Source: an uncultured Eubacterium sp.
GTDB taxonomy: Bacteria; Bacillota; Clostridia; Lachnospirales; Lachnospiraceae
DNA length: 64,000 bases
Direction: 5' to 3'
Assembly (NCBI GenBank): GCA_947088865.1
Contig: CAMUHY010000015.1
Coordinates: 1 to 64,000 of the forward strand
The notes beneath the pieces are model-generated. The model was not told where the DNA came from. It searched no databases and worked only from the letters and a program-made list of their open reading frames with translations. Shown piece after piece: positions 25,467 through 34,340 of this stretch; within the stretch, counting starts at the first letter, position 1, and the number at the start of each line of letters is the position of its first letter. The translations under genes were made by a program, and so were the position numbers.

Positions 25467-26021
25467 ATGATTTCTGCAAAAGAAGCATTACAAAAACTTC
25501 AAGATGGAAATGCAAACTATTTAAATGCAACAACCAGTTTAGGTGATGTCTCACCTGCAATCCGTAAAGACACTTGTGAGAATGGACAGCATCCTTATGC
25601 TATTATTATTACTTGTTCCGATTCTCGTGTCATACCTGAAAGCATTTTTTCAGCAGGAATTGGCGAATTATTTGTTATACGTGTAGCTGGAAATGTCATT
25701 GATAATCATCAACTAGGCAGTATTGAGTATGCAGCAGACCATCTTGGCTGTAATCTTGTTGTTGTTCTTGGTCATACAAACTGTGGTGCAGTTGGCGCTG
25801 CAATAGAAGGCGGAGCAAAAGGTTACATAAAATCTATTACAAAAGAAATTCAATCCGCTATTGGAACGGAAACAAATCCTTACAAAGCTTGTTGCCTAAA
25901 TCTTAATCACAGTGTTGCACAGATTAAAGAAAGCCTCAATATTCAAAATACAGAAGAAGGCTTGAATGTAATCGGCGCTGTTTACCATATTGATGATGGG
26001 CATGTAGAATTTTTATCATAA
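25467..26021 (+). CDS. Beta-class carbonic anhydrase
   Basis: 184 residues, the normal length. Interconverts CO2 and bicarbonate with a zinc ion. Zinc ligands and the Asp-Arg dyad are visible: Cys50-x-Asp52-x-Arg54 in CSDSRVIPE, then His103 and Cys106 in GHTNCGAVG. A strong AAGGGGG site precedes the ATG and a strong terminator follows. It probably supplies bicarbonate for carboxylations. Confidence 0.95.
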   Translation: MISAKEALQKLQDGNANYLNATTSLGDVSPAIRKDTCENGQHPYAIIITCSDSRVIPESIFSAGIGELFVIRVAGNVIDNHQLGSIEYAADHLGCNLVVVLGHTNCGAVGAAIEGGAKGYIKSITKEIQSAIGTETNPYKACCLNLNHSVAQIKESLNIQNTEEGLNVIGAVYHIDDGHVEFLS

Positions 26022-26081
26022 TTAAAGAATGTTTATTTGGCAATTTAAAACACCAATGATACATTTTTATCAAATTTAAAC

Positions 26082-26146
26082 AAGCTGTCATAAATAAAAC
26101 AGAAACTGCACAGCAGAAAATTTTATTTATGACAGCTTTATTTTTT
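26082..26146 (+). terminator. Strong intrinsic terminator after carbonic anhydrase
   Basis: 18-bp perfect stem AAGCTGTCATAAATAAAA (26082-26099) / its complement (26121-26138), then TATTTTTTT. Confidence 0.85.
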
Positions 26147-26168
26147 TAGACAACTATTTTTATGATAA

Positions 26169-27512
26169 TCATTTCTTCTTTTTAAAATAATCATCTATGT
26201 TTTTCTTAATTTCTATTGGCTTCAGCGTTTTTAAGAGATAACCTTCAGGATTTAAAGGCATAATCTTCATTACGCTTTCTTTATCCACTCTTCCCGTTAG
26301 GAAAAACACAGGAATATTTGCAAAGTCTTCCTCTGAACGAATCATCTCTAACACTTGTTTTCCATTACAAACAGGCATATTATAATCCAACAAAATCAAA
26401 TCTGGTCGGTTTAAAGAAATACATTGAATAGCAGAAACGCCAGACTTTGCCAACTCAACCTCATAATCTTGCTTTAGCAGTTCTTTCATAGACTGCCTTA
26501 CCATCTTAGAATCATCTACTACCAGTATTTTCTTTTTTCTAGTTGTTTTATTTGCTTTAAGATATTGTTCTACCTCCATCATCTCATTGTCGGTCTCCAT
26601 TAAATTTTTAATTTTATCTTGAAGACCATGTGATGCAACAACACAATAAGCTAAATATCCTTCTCCTGTATCAAACAACAAACTGCACTGCATATGATTT
26701 TCATCAAAAATATTTTTAAATTGATTGTATGTCAATAAATTTTCTTTTTTCACTTCAAAAAAATTAGCCTCTGCAAAATATTTTCCAATTCGATTCATAA
26801 ACTGTTTTGCCATATATCGGGTAATATTTAACATCATAACATCAACTTTGCCAGATTGGTCGCCAATAATCTTACCAACTGTACCTGTCAAAAGTTTTTC
26901 TTCAAATGCTAAAAGAACTTCCAATTTTTCATTTTTGTTTTTACCATAAACCAAACGGTAATATATAGCTTTTCCAAACCGCTCTCCACCATAAGATTCA
27001 CTGATTACTTTTGTTTCTAACTGGAATAATTCATACAAAAGCTGCACAATTATCTGTATCAACGCATCCTGCTTTTCATCAGACAAAAGTTCATCCCATT
27101 TACTTATCACACCTTTTCTAGTTATTGCTTGGTCTTCTGTCAAGGTGTGTCCAAGAAGCCAGCCAGCACAAACGCCCAAAAAATGGTTAATGGATTCCGT
27201 ACAATAATCCGTTTGTTCCAATTCTTTCTCAAGTGCTGGAAGTATCTTTTTGCGAAAATCATTATGAATACGCTTGTGCGTCTCTAAACCTTCATAATAA
27301 ATGGATTCCATATAAGCCTCTTCCTCTGTAAAATGCTTTAAAGCATGGTCTTTAAAATATTTAATCACTTCTTGGCAAGCCCATTGACTTTTTAATTCTT
27401 GATTTGTGAACGCAAACAACTTGTTTATAATACTAAAAAGTTTCCTGTGTTCCTTATCGATGAGCTCTACACCAATATTAAACCGTTCATGCCATATTAA
27501 CTGATTGCCCAT
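26169..27512 (-). CDS. Hemerythrin - CheX-like - response regulator fusion
   Basis: 447 residues in three parts. Residues 1-140 are a bacteriohemerythrin: His22, His56/His60, Glu64, His79 and His83 form the usual diiron ligand pattern, which senses or binds O2. Residues about 160-310 resemble CheX/chemotaxis phosphatase folds. Residues 329-447 are a REC receiver with VVDDSK and phospho-acceptor Asp near 376 (LLDYNMP) and the late Lys in LLKTLKP. It has no output domain, so it probably signals by protein contact, linking oxygen to motility or stress. The middle domain is the least certain. Confidence 0.82.
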   Translation of the reverse strand: MGNQLIWHERFNIGVELIDKEHRKLFSIINKLFAFTNQELKSQWACQEVIKYFKDHALKHFTEEEAYMESIYYEGLETHKRIHNDFRKKILPALEKELEQTDYCTESINHFLGVCAGWLLGHTLTEDQAITRKGVISKWDELLSDEKQDALIQIIVQLLYELFQLETKVISESYGGERFGKAIYYRLVYGKNKNEKLEVLLAFEEKLLTGTVGKIIGDQSGKVDVMMLNITRYMAKQFMNRIGKYFAEANFFEVKKENLLTYNQFKNIFDENHMQCSLLFDTGEGYLAYCVVASHGLQDKIKNLMETDNEMMEVEQYLKANKTTRKKKILVVDDSKMVRQSMKELLKQDYEVELAKSGVSAIQCISLNRPDLILLDYNMPVCNGKQVLEMIRSEEDFANIPVFFLTGRVDKESVMKIMPLNPEGYLLKTLKPIEIKKNIDDYFKKKK

Positions 27513-27690
27513 TTTATCGCTCCTTTGCTATTTAAAACAAATTTCACACAGCTATAACGTTCTTTTATTTCTATCTTTGTATTGTAAAATTCTTTTTAAC
27601 CTCTGCTTTCCTACCTTTTTATTTTATTTTATACATAAACCTGCAATGATGTGATAAAATTAAGACATGTAATAGGAATGGGGGATTTTT

Positions 27691-28458
27691 ATGATATATG
27701 AAATTACAGAAACAAACAATGTTGCTTTTCTGTTTGATAAATGGGACGAAACTCTTATTTGGTCTTGCCTGCAAAAAATCATGGGGAAAATTTATGCCAA
27801 TCATTTGACTTGTCCTACCTCTGCAATGGCCATTATTGGTGACTTTATCTTTTTTGCAGGAAATCCTTGTGCTGAGTTAATAACCTATAAACCAGACTGG
27901 TGTACTCAAGATTTTATGATTATGGTTCCTCAAAACAAAGAATGGGAAACCATGATTGTACAGCTTTATGGCAATAAAGCAAAAATTGTTTCACGCTATG
28001 CAACAAAAAAAGAACCTGATATTTTTAATGTGCAACATTTAAAAACTATCGCCGAATCTTTATCAAATGAATATACAATCCATAAAATGGATGAATCTTT
28101 TTATCATATGTGCAAATCGGAAAAATGGAGTGCTGATTTAGTATCTCTATTTAAAAACGATAAAGAGTATTGTAAATGGGGATTGGGCATAATTATTCTA
28201 AAAGACCATACCATTGTATCTGGAGCTTCCTCTTATTCCAGATATCAAGAAGGTATCGAAATCGAAATTGACACCAAAAAAGAATACCGTCAAAAAGGCT
28301 TAGCTTCTGTATGCGGCGCACAATTAATATTAGAATGTCTAAAACAGCATTTATATCCAAGCTGGGATGCACAAAATGAAATCTCTCTTGCTCTGGCAAA
28401 AAAACTAGGCTACCATTACAGTCACACTTACACAGCCATTGAAATATGGGGATATTAA
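27691..28458 (+). CDS. GNAT acetyltransferase (PF12746 type)
   Basis: 255 residues. The C-terminal third carries the acetyl-CoA site (IEIDTKKEYRQKGLASVCGA) and the closing SLALAKKLGYHYSHTYTAIE of the GNAT_acetyltran group. The N-terminal half is the family's extra domain. Substrate unknown. ATG 27691 follows GGAATGGGGGATTTTT, the same leader type as several genes here. Confidence 0.85.
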   Translation: MIYEITETNNVAFLFDKWDETLIWSCLQKIMGKIYANHLTCPTSAMAIIGDFIFFAGNPCAELITYKPDWCTQDFMIMVPQNKEWETMIVQLYGNKAKIVSRYATKKEPDIFNVQHLKTIAESLSNEYTIHKMDESFYHMCKSEKWSADLVSLFKNDKEYCKWGLGIIILKDHTIVSGASSYSRYQEGIEIEIDTKKEYRQKGLASVCGAQLILECLKQHLYPSWDAQNEISLALAKKLGYHYSHTYTAIEIWGY

Positions 28459-28624
28459 GATTTTATGCTTGTAAACCAACAGTTTACTTTGGTATTGTAA
28501 ACGGTTCGTCGGTTGTGCATCTTATAAAAACGATGGCAAAATAATTCTATAATAAAAATTTATAAATCACAAAAAAGGAATTTTATAATTCCTATACCAC
28601 ACTTTAGAATGGAGGATTTTTATA

Positions 28625-29473
28625 ATGGATGCAAATGAACAAGAAACAAATATTGGTAAATTTATTGCACAATTACGAAAAGAAAAAAAGATGACACAAA
28701 AAGAATTGGCGAATCAATTACATATCACAGACAAAGCTGTCTCAAAATGGGAGCGGGGATTAAGCTGTCCTGATATTTCTCTTTTAAACCCCATTGCAGA
28801 TATTCTTGGTATCACTACCAGCGAACTGCTTAACGGTCAAAAAAATGAACAGACTTCCAATGAACAGCTTTCTAATGACATTAAAAAAAATGTTGATAAA
28901 GCCCTTATTTATGCAGAAAAATCAGCACAAAAAAAAATGATATCGTTGCAAAATATAGTAACTCTATCTTTTTCTTTGGTATTATTGCTTAGCATTATTA
29001 TATGTGCTATCTGTGATATTGCTATATCAGGCGCTTTTACTTGGTCACTCTATCCAATTAGCTCCATTATTTTCGCATGGTTTCTCTTTATACCTGTAAT
29101 ACAGTATAAAGAGAAAGGAATTAAGGGTTCTTTAATTATATTTAGCCTTTTAATTATTCCATTTTTATATATACTTCATACTATCATTGGAGGCGATACG
29201 TTTATTATGCGCATAGGGATTCCTATTTCCTTCTTTTCAATCCTTTATTTATGGTGCATTTATTTTATCTTTAAAAAATTAAAAACAAAAAAAATAAGAG
29301 CAATATCCCTTTCTTTACTCTTAATAATACCTCTAAATATTGCCATTAATGGATTCCTTGCCTCCATTTTGTCCGAACCACTGTTTGATGCATGGGATAT
29401 GTTATCTTTTGGAATCATTCTTATCAGCGCACTGACTTTATGGATTGTCGATTGTACAAAAAAGAAAAACTGA
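28625..29473 (+). CDS. XRE-family regulator with multi-pass membrane domain
   Basis: 282 residues. HTH at 10-65 (MTQKELANQLHITDKAVSKWERG), short linker, then about six hydrophobic helices (110-275). A membrane-embedded one-component regulator, larger than but built like the one at 756. A TATAAT box is at 28548-28553. The GGAGGATTTTTATA leader sets ATG 28625. The composite repeat R+H follows its stop by 5 bases. Confidence 0.85.
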   Translation: MDANEQETNIGKFIAQLRKEKKMTQKELANQLHITDKAVSKWERGLSCPDISLLNPIADILGITTSELLNGQKNEQTSNEQLSNDIKKNVDKALIYAEKSAQKKMISLQNIVTLSFSLVLLLSIIICAICDIAISGAFTWSLYPISSIIFAWFLFIPVIQYKEKGIKGSLIIFSLLIIPFLYILHTIIGGDTFIMRIGIPISFFSILYLWCIYFIFKKLKTKKIRAISLSLLLIIPLNIAINGFLASILSEPLFDAWDMLSFGIILISALTLWIVDCTKKKN

Positions 29474-29478
29474 TTTGT

Positions 29479-29516
29479 TAAAGGATATTCACCATCTGCT
29501 TGACTACTTGCTTAAA
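29479..29516 (+). repeat. Dispersed repeat R, copy 5
   Basis: AAAGGATATTCACCATCTGC followed by TTGACTACTTGCTTAAA. It lies 5 bases after the XRE stop codon and is followed by H copy 2 at the same spacing as R1-H1. Confidence 0.6.
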
Positions 29517-29540
29517 GCGCTTATCTACTACCATAGCACA

Positions 29541-29600
29541 CAAGTCCCTCTCGCTTATATCTCTATGATTACAAGCAAGAGGGACTTACTTGACAAAGTT
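29541..29600 (+). repeat. Structured hairpin repeat H, copy 2
   Basis: Stem AAGTCCCTCT (29542-29551) / AGAGGGACTT (29578-29587), plus GCTT/AAGC inside. The bases differ from copy 1 (AAGTCCCCCACTT) on both arms, keeping the pairing. The flank TACTTGACAAAGTT matches the flank of copy 1. Confidence 0.6.
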
Positions 29601-29708
29601 CAATTCCATTTTTACATAGCCATTTTTTATATTGTACTGTTCTTATCACTCATATATGCAGCACAACGCTGACGGGTTACCACCATTTTTTGTATTATAT
29701 TACTTTTA

Positions 29709-30167
29709 TCATTCTTTTGTTTTATGCAAATTTTCATTCATTTTTTTGACAGTGTGCTTGCCAATAACAAATTGGATAATCCAGATAAAAATAAAAATAA
29801 ATACAAAAATTCCAAAATACATTAAAAATCCTTTTATGGTATGTTCCATCCAATACATTAAATAAGCCATTGGCATCATTATAATAGACGCAATTATAAA
29901 ATAAATTCCGGTCTGTTTAAGAATACTCCAATGCTCTATTTCCCATATCACAGAGCTTGCACCAAAACCTGCGCCCAACAATCCGCAAAGCAGCGCCTGC
30001 AAAATAACGGCATTGATTTCATTTCCCATTACAGTAATTAATTCAGGCACACAAGCAGCATAATATCCATTTGCCCACTTAAGTGAAATGAATATTGTAA
30101 TTAGATAGCCAATTGTGATGCCAAGAGGAACACCTAACGCACCACGCAATAAAATTTGTTTTTTCAT
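29709..30167 (-). CDS. DUF3021 membrane protein
   Basis: 152 residues, four transmembrane helices. Residues 6-30 (LRGALGVPLGITIGYLITIF) and the overall plan match DUF3021, which is regularly paired with LytTR regulators. It starts 11 bases after the LytTR stop with a TGAGGTGA site, so the two are one operon. It probably holds the regulator inactive at the membrane. Confidence 0.9.
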   Translation of the reverse strand: MKKQILLRGALGVPLGITIGYLITIFISLKWANGYYAACVPELITVMGNEINAVILQALLCGLLGAGFGASSVIWEIEHWSILKQTGIYFIIASIIMMPMAYLMYWMEHTIKGFLMYFGIFVFIFIFIWIIQFVIGKHTVKKMNENLHKTKE

Positions 30168-30178
30168 TATTCACCTCA

Positions 30179-30619
30179 TTATATTCCTAATATTTTCTTT
30201 ATTTTGGGAACATAACGCCTTGATACATACGTTATTGTTCCATTTGACAACCGAACACAAATGGTGCCTGTAAAACTTAAATCAAAATGTTGTACCTGTT
30301 TTAAATTAATAATTTCTGAATTTGAAATGCGGACAAATTGATAAGGATTCAATCTTTTTTCTATCTCATACAACCGAAGACGCAATATATATTCGCCTTT
30401 CTTTGTAACTGCAAAAATCTTTCCTGCATTTGCATAAACTCTTATCAATTGTGCTTCTTCTATCACTTCAATTTTTTCATCCTTACTGCCAGAAATCACT
30501 TGCGGCACATCTTCTGATAATTTTTTTACAATATTATTTACATCTTCTGTCACCGAATCGGTTAATATAATGACTTTTGGTTCGGTACAAGAACTGTCGA
30601 TTTTAATTTCGACCTGCAC
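30179..30619 (-). CDS. LytTR-type DNA-binding regulator
   Basis: 146 residues, no receiver domain. The LytTR domain lies at about 45-146 (LYEIEKRLNPYQFVRISNSEIINL, RRYVPKIKKILG). I prefer GTG 30619, 8 bases after GAGG, giving MQVEIKIDSSCTEP, like other members of this class; GTG 30628 is the alternative. An inverted repeat CAACC/GGTTG at about 30673-30696 upstream may be its operator. Confidence 0.88.
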   Translation of the reverse strand: MQVEIKIDSSCTEPKVIILTDSVTEDVNNIVKKLSEDVPQVISGSKDEKIEVIEEAQLIRVYANAGKIFAVTKKGEYILRLRLYEIEKRLNPYQFVRISNSEIINLKQVQHFDLSFTGTICVRLSNGTITYVSRRYVPKIKKILGI

Positions 30620-30718
30620 TCTAGTCACCTCTCTTTCCTGTTTTTATTATAAGAAAAGCAACTACTGCTTTCAACCGATTCACAATAGATGGTTGATTTT
30701 GGAATATAAGTGGTCTTT

Positions 30719-31765
30719 CTACATTCCTATCATCTTTTTTACAATAGGTATCTGTCGAATTACATGATATGCTAATATGGTCAATAGAAAACTGCCAATA
30801 CCGATACACAATACTTGCACAGGCAAACTATTTATTGATTGTACAATATAATACGCCAATGCCACCAAAATAGACTGATGTAAAATATAAATTGGATAAG
30901 AAGCATGATTCAAATAGTGGGTAAATTTCGTTTTTTTATTTAAAAATTTCTTTCCAAAAGGCAGAAGAAATAAAATAGAACACCAGCCAATACAATGAAC
31001 ACCCCAGTCTCCATAATAAGAAAAACGATAATATAGATATACTAAAATTGCTGTTCCTGCAAACCATAATACAGCCAATCCTTTTATATTATTTTCTAGT
31101 TTATCCATTATCATATCACTGCTTAAAACATAGTATCCTATCAAAAATAACGCCCAATCTTTCCCTAAACTAAAGCCGCCAAAATTGCCCAAATAATACA
31201 TCAATCCTACTGGAATAAAAAGCAATAAAATGCCCCATAAAGGACATTTTTCAACCTTTTTTATTACTTTTGAATAGGGAATCTTGCGAAAGAGCAATAA
31301 AGAACCTATTGAAATAATAAATAAAAATAAAATAAACCACAATTGTCCTGGTGAAAATGCTCCATCATATCCACTAAAATCCGTACAATGTGAGAAAAAA
31401 TAAGCCCAATGTTCAAAAAGCCCTCCCTCATACTGATAAAAAAACTTTCTTGCAAATAAGGTTTGAAATGGCACTAAAAAAATCATACCACAAACAAACG
31501 GAATCCATAATTTATAGATACGCTGTATAACAAATTCCTTATTAGACCGCTTCTCTAAAGAGTATCTTGCACTGATACCAGCTATTACAAATAATATTGG
31601 CATAAACCATGTGTTGACGGATACAATTAATGTACTTAACAGTTTATTTTCCGTCTGCCATATATAAAATGTTGTGCCAAAATCATTCCAAATCATAAAC
31701 GTATGTACTGGAAATAATAATAAAATCACAAAGTTGCGCAAATTATCAATATAATGTTTTCGCAT
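30719..31765 (-). CDS. Acyltransferase 3 family membrane protein
   Basis: 348 residues, about ten transmembrane helices. N-terminal YIDNLRNFVILLLFPVHTFM is the acyltransferase 3 start with the catalytic-type His in PVHT. Such enzymes O-acylate surface sugars or peptidoglycan. Start ATG 31765 has GGAGG 7 bases upstream; the longer frame to 31831 has none. Confidence 0.87.
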   Translation of the reverse strand: MRKHYIDNLRNFVILLLFPVHTFMIWNDFGTTFYIWQTENKLLSTLIVSVNTWFMPILFVIAGISARYSLEKRSNKEFVIQRIYKLWIPFVCGMIFLVPFQTLFARKFFYQYEGGLFEHWAYFFSHCTDFSGYDGAFSPGQLWFILFLFIISIGSLLLFRKIPYSKVIKKVEKCPLWGILLLFIPVGLMYYLGNFGGFSLGKDWALFLIGYYVLSSDMIMDKLENNIKGLAVLWFAGTAILVYLYYRFSYYGDWGVHCIGWCSILFLLPFGKKFLNKKTKFTHYLNHASYPIYILHQSILVALAYYIVQSINSLPVQVLCIGIGSFLLTILAYHVIRQIPIVKKMIGM

Positions 31766-31820
31766 TTGTTGTTCCTCCATTCTGTCTACATCAATTGCTA
31801 CACCATTTTTAATAGATGTT

Positions 31821-31922
31821 CTACATTTCATTGCAGCGCTGTAAGTTTTCCAATTCTTCCCTCTGTCTGCAAAATAAAAAATATTGATTATAAAAACTCC
31901 TTTCTCTTAAATCTTTACCCAT
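31821..31922 (-). CDS. Possible 33-residue protein
   Basis: MGKDLRERSFYNQYFLFCRQ and 13 more residues; GGAG lies 9 bases before ATG 31922. Strongly charged and helical-looking. It lies 55 bases upstream of the acyltransferase start on the same strand. Function unknown; it may be a fragment of a longer gene. The rest of the 32126-31923 gap shows only a TAGTATATATACTA palindrome. Confidence 0.35.
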   Translation of the reverse strand: MGKDLRERSFYNQYFLFCRQREELENLQRCNEM

Positions 31923-32125
31923 TTATAAAGTCTCCTTTCCCTTTCTTTTTGGGAAGAAAAAAGCCTCCATATAGTATATATACTACCATAAAAAGACTCA
32001 TAATTACATCTTATAATTCTATTGCCGTCGCAATATCATTTTTAAATAGGTCTTCAACACAAATGGATTGATAAAAATTTACTTACCTTACATAAGTTTG
32101 ACACAACAAATTATGAAACGGAACA

Positions 32126-33124
32126 CTATTTTGATGAGTTATCTTCAAGCTTTTCCTCTATTTGTTCTTTGATAAAATCAATTCGGTCAAACACTGTTGG
32201 TTTAAAGTAGCTGGAAATCGCTACTACCAATTCCTTTTGGGGATTGATATAAATAACATTTCCGCTATTGCCAATAGCCGCATAACTTCCCTTATTTTCA
32301 TCAATAATCCACCACAAATAGCCATACTTCATATCACGAAATTTTTTATCACAACACAATCTAACCATTGTGCTTTCTTTAAGCCATTTTTCAGAAACAA
32401 TGCGCTTATTATTAAAAACACCTTTTTTCAGACAGAGCAACCCTATCTTAGACATTTCTTCAGCGGACAAACAAAGACCATATCCAGCAGCCCCAACCCC
32501 CTTATTGTCAGAAAACCAAATTTTTCCTTTGGGTGCCTTTCCTACTGTAAATGCCTTGTGCGCTTTGGCATCGGGAGCAACATATATTTTACGTGGTGCA
32601 ATCGTCAACGGCTCAAATAGATATTTATTTGCAAAATCTACCGTTGTCATTTTGCTTGTTACTGCAATCATACCTGTGAGAATATGAATACCTAATGTAG
32701 AATATTGAAATTCCCCTACCATGCCACGCCTACCACCTAAAAAATCCAAAGCGGCAATGCTCCAATCTTCCTGCACACATATTTTTGACCAAGGCTCTGA
32801 TTTATACTTATAAGGGGCGGTCATTGTCAGCAGATTTTTCAATGTAACTTTTTGAATTGTCTTTTCCCCTCGTTTAATTTTATAATTAGGAAAATAATCC
32901 AACACATAATCATCTATACTGCCAATCAATCCTTGTTCAATGGCAATGCCAACCAACAAAGAAACAATGCTTTTCGTAACAGACATTGTATGTACTGTAT
33001 CATCTGCTTTGTAGCCATTCCATACATCGTTAATAATTGTCTTGCTGTTTTTTATAACTGTTACTTGACAGATATTTGACTGGTTATCTGCAACATAACT
33101 GTGAAATTCAAATAAATTTATCAT
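32126..33124 (-). CDS. Serine hydrolase, beta-lactamase class C fold
   Basis: 332 residues, no signal peptide, so cytoplasmic. The catalytic SxxK is Ser48-Val-Thr-Lys51 (SVTKSIVSLL), and the Tyr motif is YST near 142. The family includes esterases and peptidases. A GGAG site precedes the ATG. The gap to the MerR gene is 63 bases on the same strand, so the two may form an operon. Confidence 0.87.
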   Translation of the reverse strand: MINLFEFHSYVADNQSNICQVTVIKNSKTIINDVWNGYKADDTVHTMSVTKSIVSLLVGIAIEQGLIGSIDDYVLDYFPNYKIKRGEKTIQKVTLKNLLTMTAPYKYKSEPWSKICVQEDWSIAALDFLGGRRGMVGEFQYSTLGIHILTGMIAVTSKMTTVDFANKYLFEPLTIAPRKIYVAPDAKAHKAFTVGKAPKGKIWFSDNKGVGAAGYGLCLSAEEMSKIGLLCLKKGVFNNKRIVSEKWLKESTMVRLCCDKKFRDMKYGYLWWIIDENKGSYAAIGNSGNVIYINPQKELVVAISSYFKPTVFDRIDFIKEQIEEKLEDNSSK

Positions 33125-33187
33125 TTTTACTCCTTATCTGATTTTCTATTATAAATCTTTGTTTTTCCTTTAAAGTATAGTTTCCAC

Positions 33188-34021
33188 TTAATTCTTAGGC
33201 GTTATCTTTTTCACAGGATAATAGACTTCCGTTATATTATCTTTTACATCTGCAATCTGTGATGGGTCTGTTATATAGACTTCAAACAGCGCATTTGTAT
33301 TTTGATACCCCTCTTTTTTTGCCCATTCTACTTGTTTGGCATAAACTGAAGGAAGTTCAGAGTACGCTCCTCGTACAACCGTTTTTAAGCATAATCCAGG
33401 ACAAAAATCTCTTGTGCCTGTGACATATTCTTGTACCGGGATAGCAAACTCTGTATCTAAACCTGAAGGAGAATATTGTGCACTATGAAAAAGTATCATT
33501 GGTGAACCACTCATTGTCAGTTTGTCGACTGCAATCTTTTTGAATAGCTTTCCATAACACTTAATATATTCGGTGGGATAATCTTTTACTTGCACCATTT
33601 TTCTAATAGACAACAGATACATTTTAGGCACGTCTACAAGCCGAACATCTATTTCATCCATATATGACATAATGGATTTACCCTGTTCAATAACCAATAT
33701 GTCGTCCTCTAATTGCGTTAAAAGTTGTCTGTAATTATGCATCTGTTTTTCGATTTCTTTTTTCTTTTGAACAAAAGCAAGGTATAAATTATCATCTTGT
33801 ATTTCTTCCGACTGCATAATCACCTTAATCTCATCTAACGAAAAAGAATACGCCTTTAACCGATTGATAAACAACATCTTTTCAAGCTGTTCAATCGCAT
33901 AATAACGATACCCATTTTCAGGATTGACTTCACTTGGCTCAAGCAAACCGATTTCAGCATAATAGCGAAGCGTCTTTGTTGATACTTTACATATATTTGA
34001 AAACTCACCAATGGATAACAT
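33188..34021 (-). CDS. MerR regulator with GyrI-like effector domain
   Basis: 277 residues. MerR winged helix at 1-70 (LSIGEFSNICKVSTKTLRYY), coiled linker 75-125, and a GyrI-like ligand domain 130-277, as in BmrR/TipA-type multidrug sensors. An AAGGAGG site precedes the ATG. Its own promoter has the 19-bp spacer typical of MerR targets, indicating autoregulation. The downstream serine hydrolase may be co-regulated. Confidence 0.92.
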   Translation of the reverse strand: MLSIGEFSNICKVSTKTLRYYAEIGLLEPSEVNPENGYRYYAIEQLEKMLFINRLKAYSFSLDEIKVIMQSEEIQDDNLYLAFVQKKKEIEKQMHNYRQLLTQLEDDILVIEQGKSIMSYMDEIDVRLVDVPKMYLLSIRKMVQVKDYPTEYIKCYGKLFKKIAVDKLTMSGSPMILFHSAQYSPSGLDTEFAIPVQEYVTGTRDFCPGLCLKTVVRGAYSELPSVYAKQVEWAKKEGYQNTNALFEVYITDPSQIADVKDNITEVYYPVKKITPKN

Positions 34022-34045
34022 GATATTCCTCCTTAATCATTATAC

Positions 34046-34076
34046 AGTATAAACCTTGCCCTAAGGAAAAGGTCAA
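34046..34076 (-). promoter_or_regulatory. MerR-type promoter with 19-bp spacer
   Basis: Minus strand TTGACC (34076-34071), a 19-base spacer, TATACT (34051-34046). The spacer contains the dyad CCTT-AGGGC-AAGG. Overlong spacers with a central dyad are the standard MerR target design, where the protein twists DNA to bring -35 and -10 into register. Confidence 0.7.
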
Positions 34077-34204
34077 TAGAATTTTTGCTCTCGTTGTGTA
34101 CTGTATAGTACAATCACTAAAACAAACAATATCAAACACACAAATATTCATATTCCCTATCAAAAATTTAAGCCATCCAATCAAAATTTTCCGAAAAAAG
34201 AAAA

Positions 34205-34229
34205 GCGATAAAAGTTTAACTTCTATCGC
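34205..34229 (-). terminator. Terminator after FRG gene
   Basis: 11-bp stem (one G-T pair) GCGATAGAAGT / ACTTTTATCGC on the minus strand, then TTTTCTTTTTTC. The remaining 34230-34340 gap shows nothing. Confidence 0.8.
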
Positions 34230-34340
34230 CAATTCTTACTTATATTGGTAGAACAACACATATTTTAATATTATTCTACATTTTTCTGCTTTGTTACTTT
34301 TGATTCAATCTCTATTTACTCTCTAAAAATATAGGATATG

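Noticed and set aside
32162-32620. 152-residue plus-strand frame over the serine hydrolase
   Set aside because: Antisense shadow; no domain, no ribosome site.
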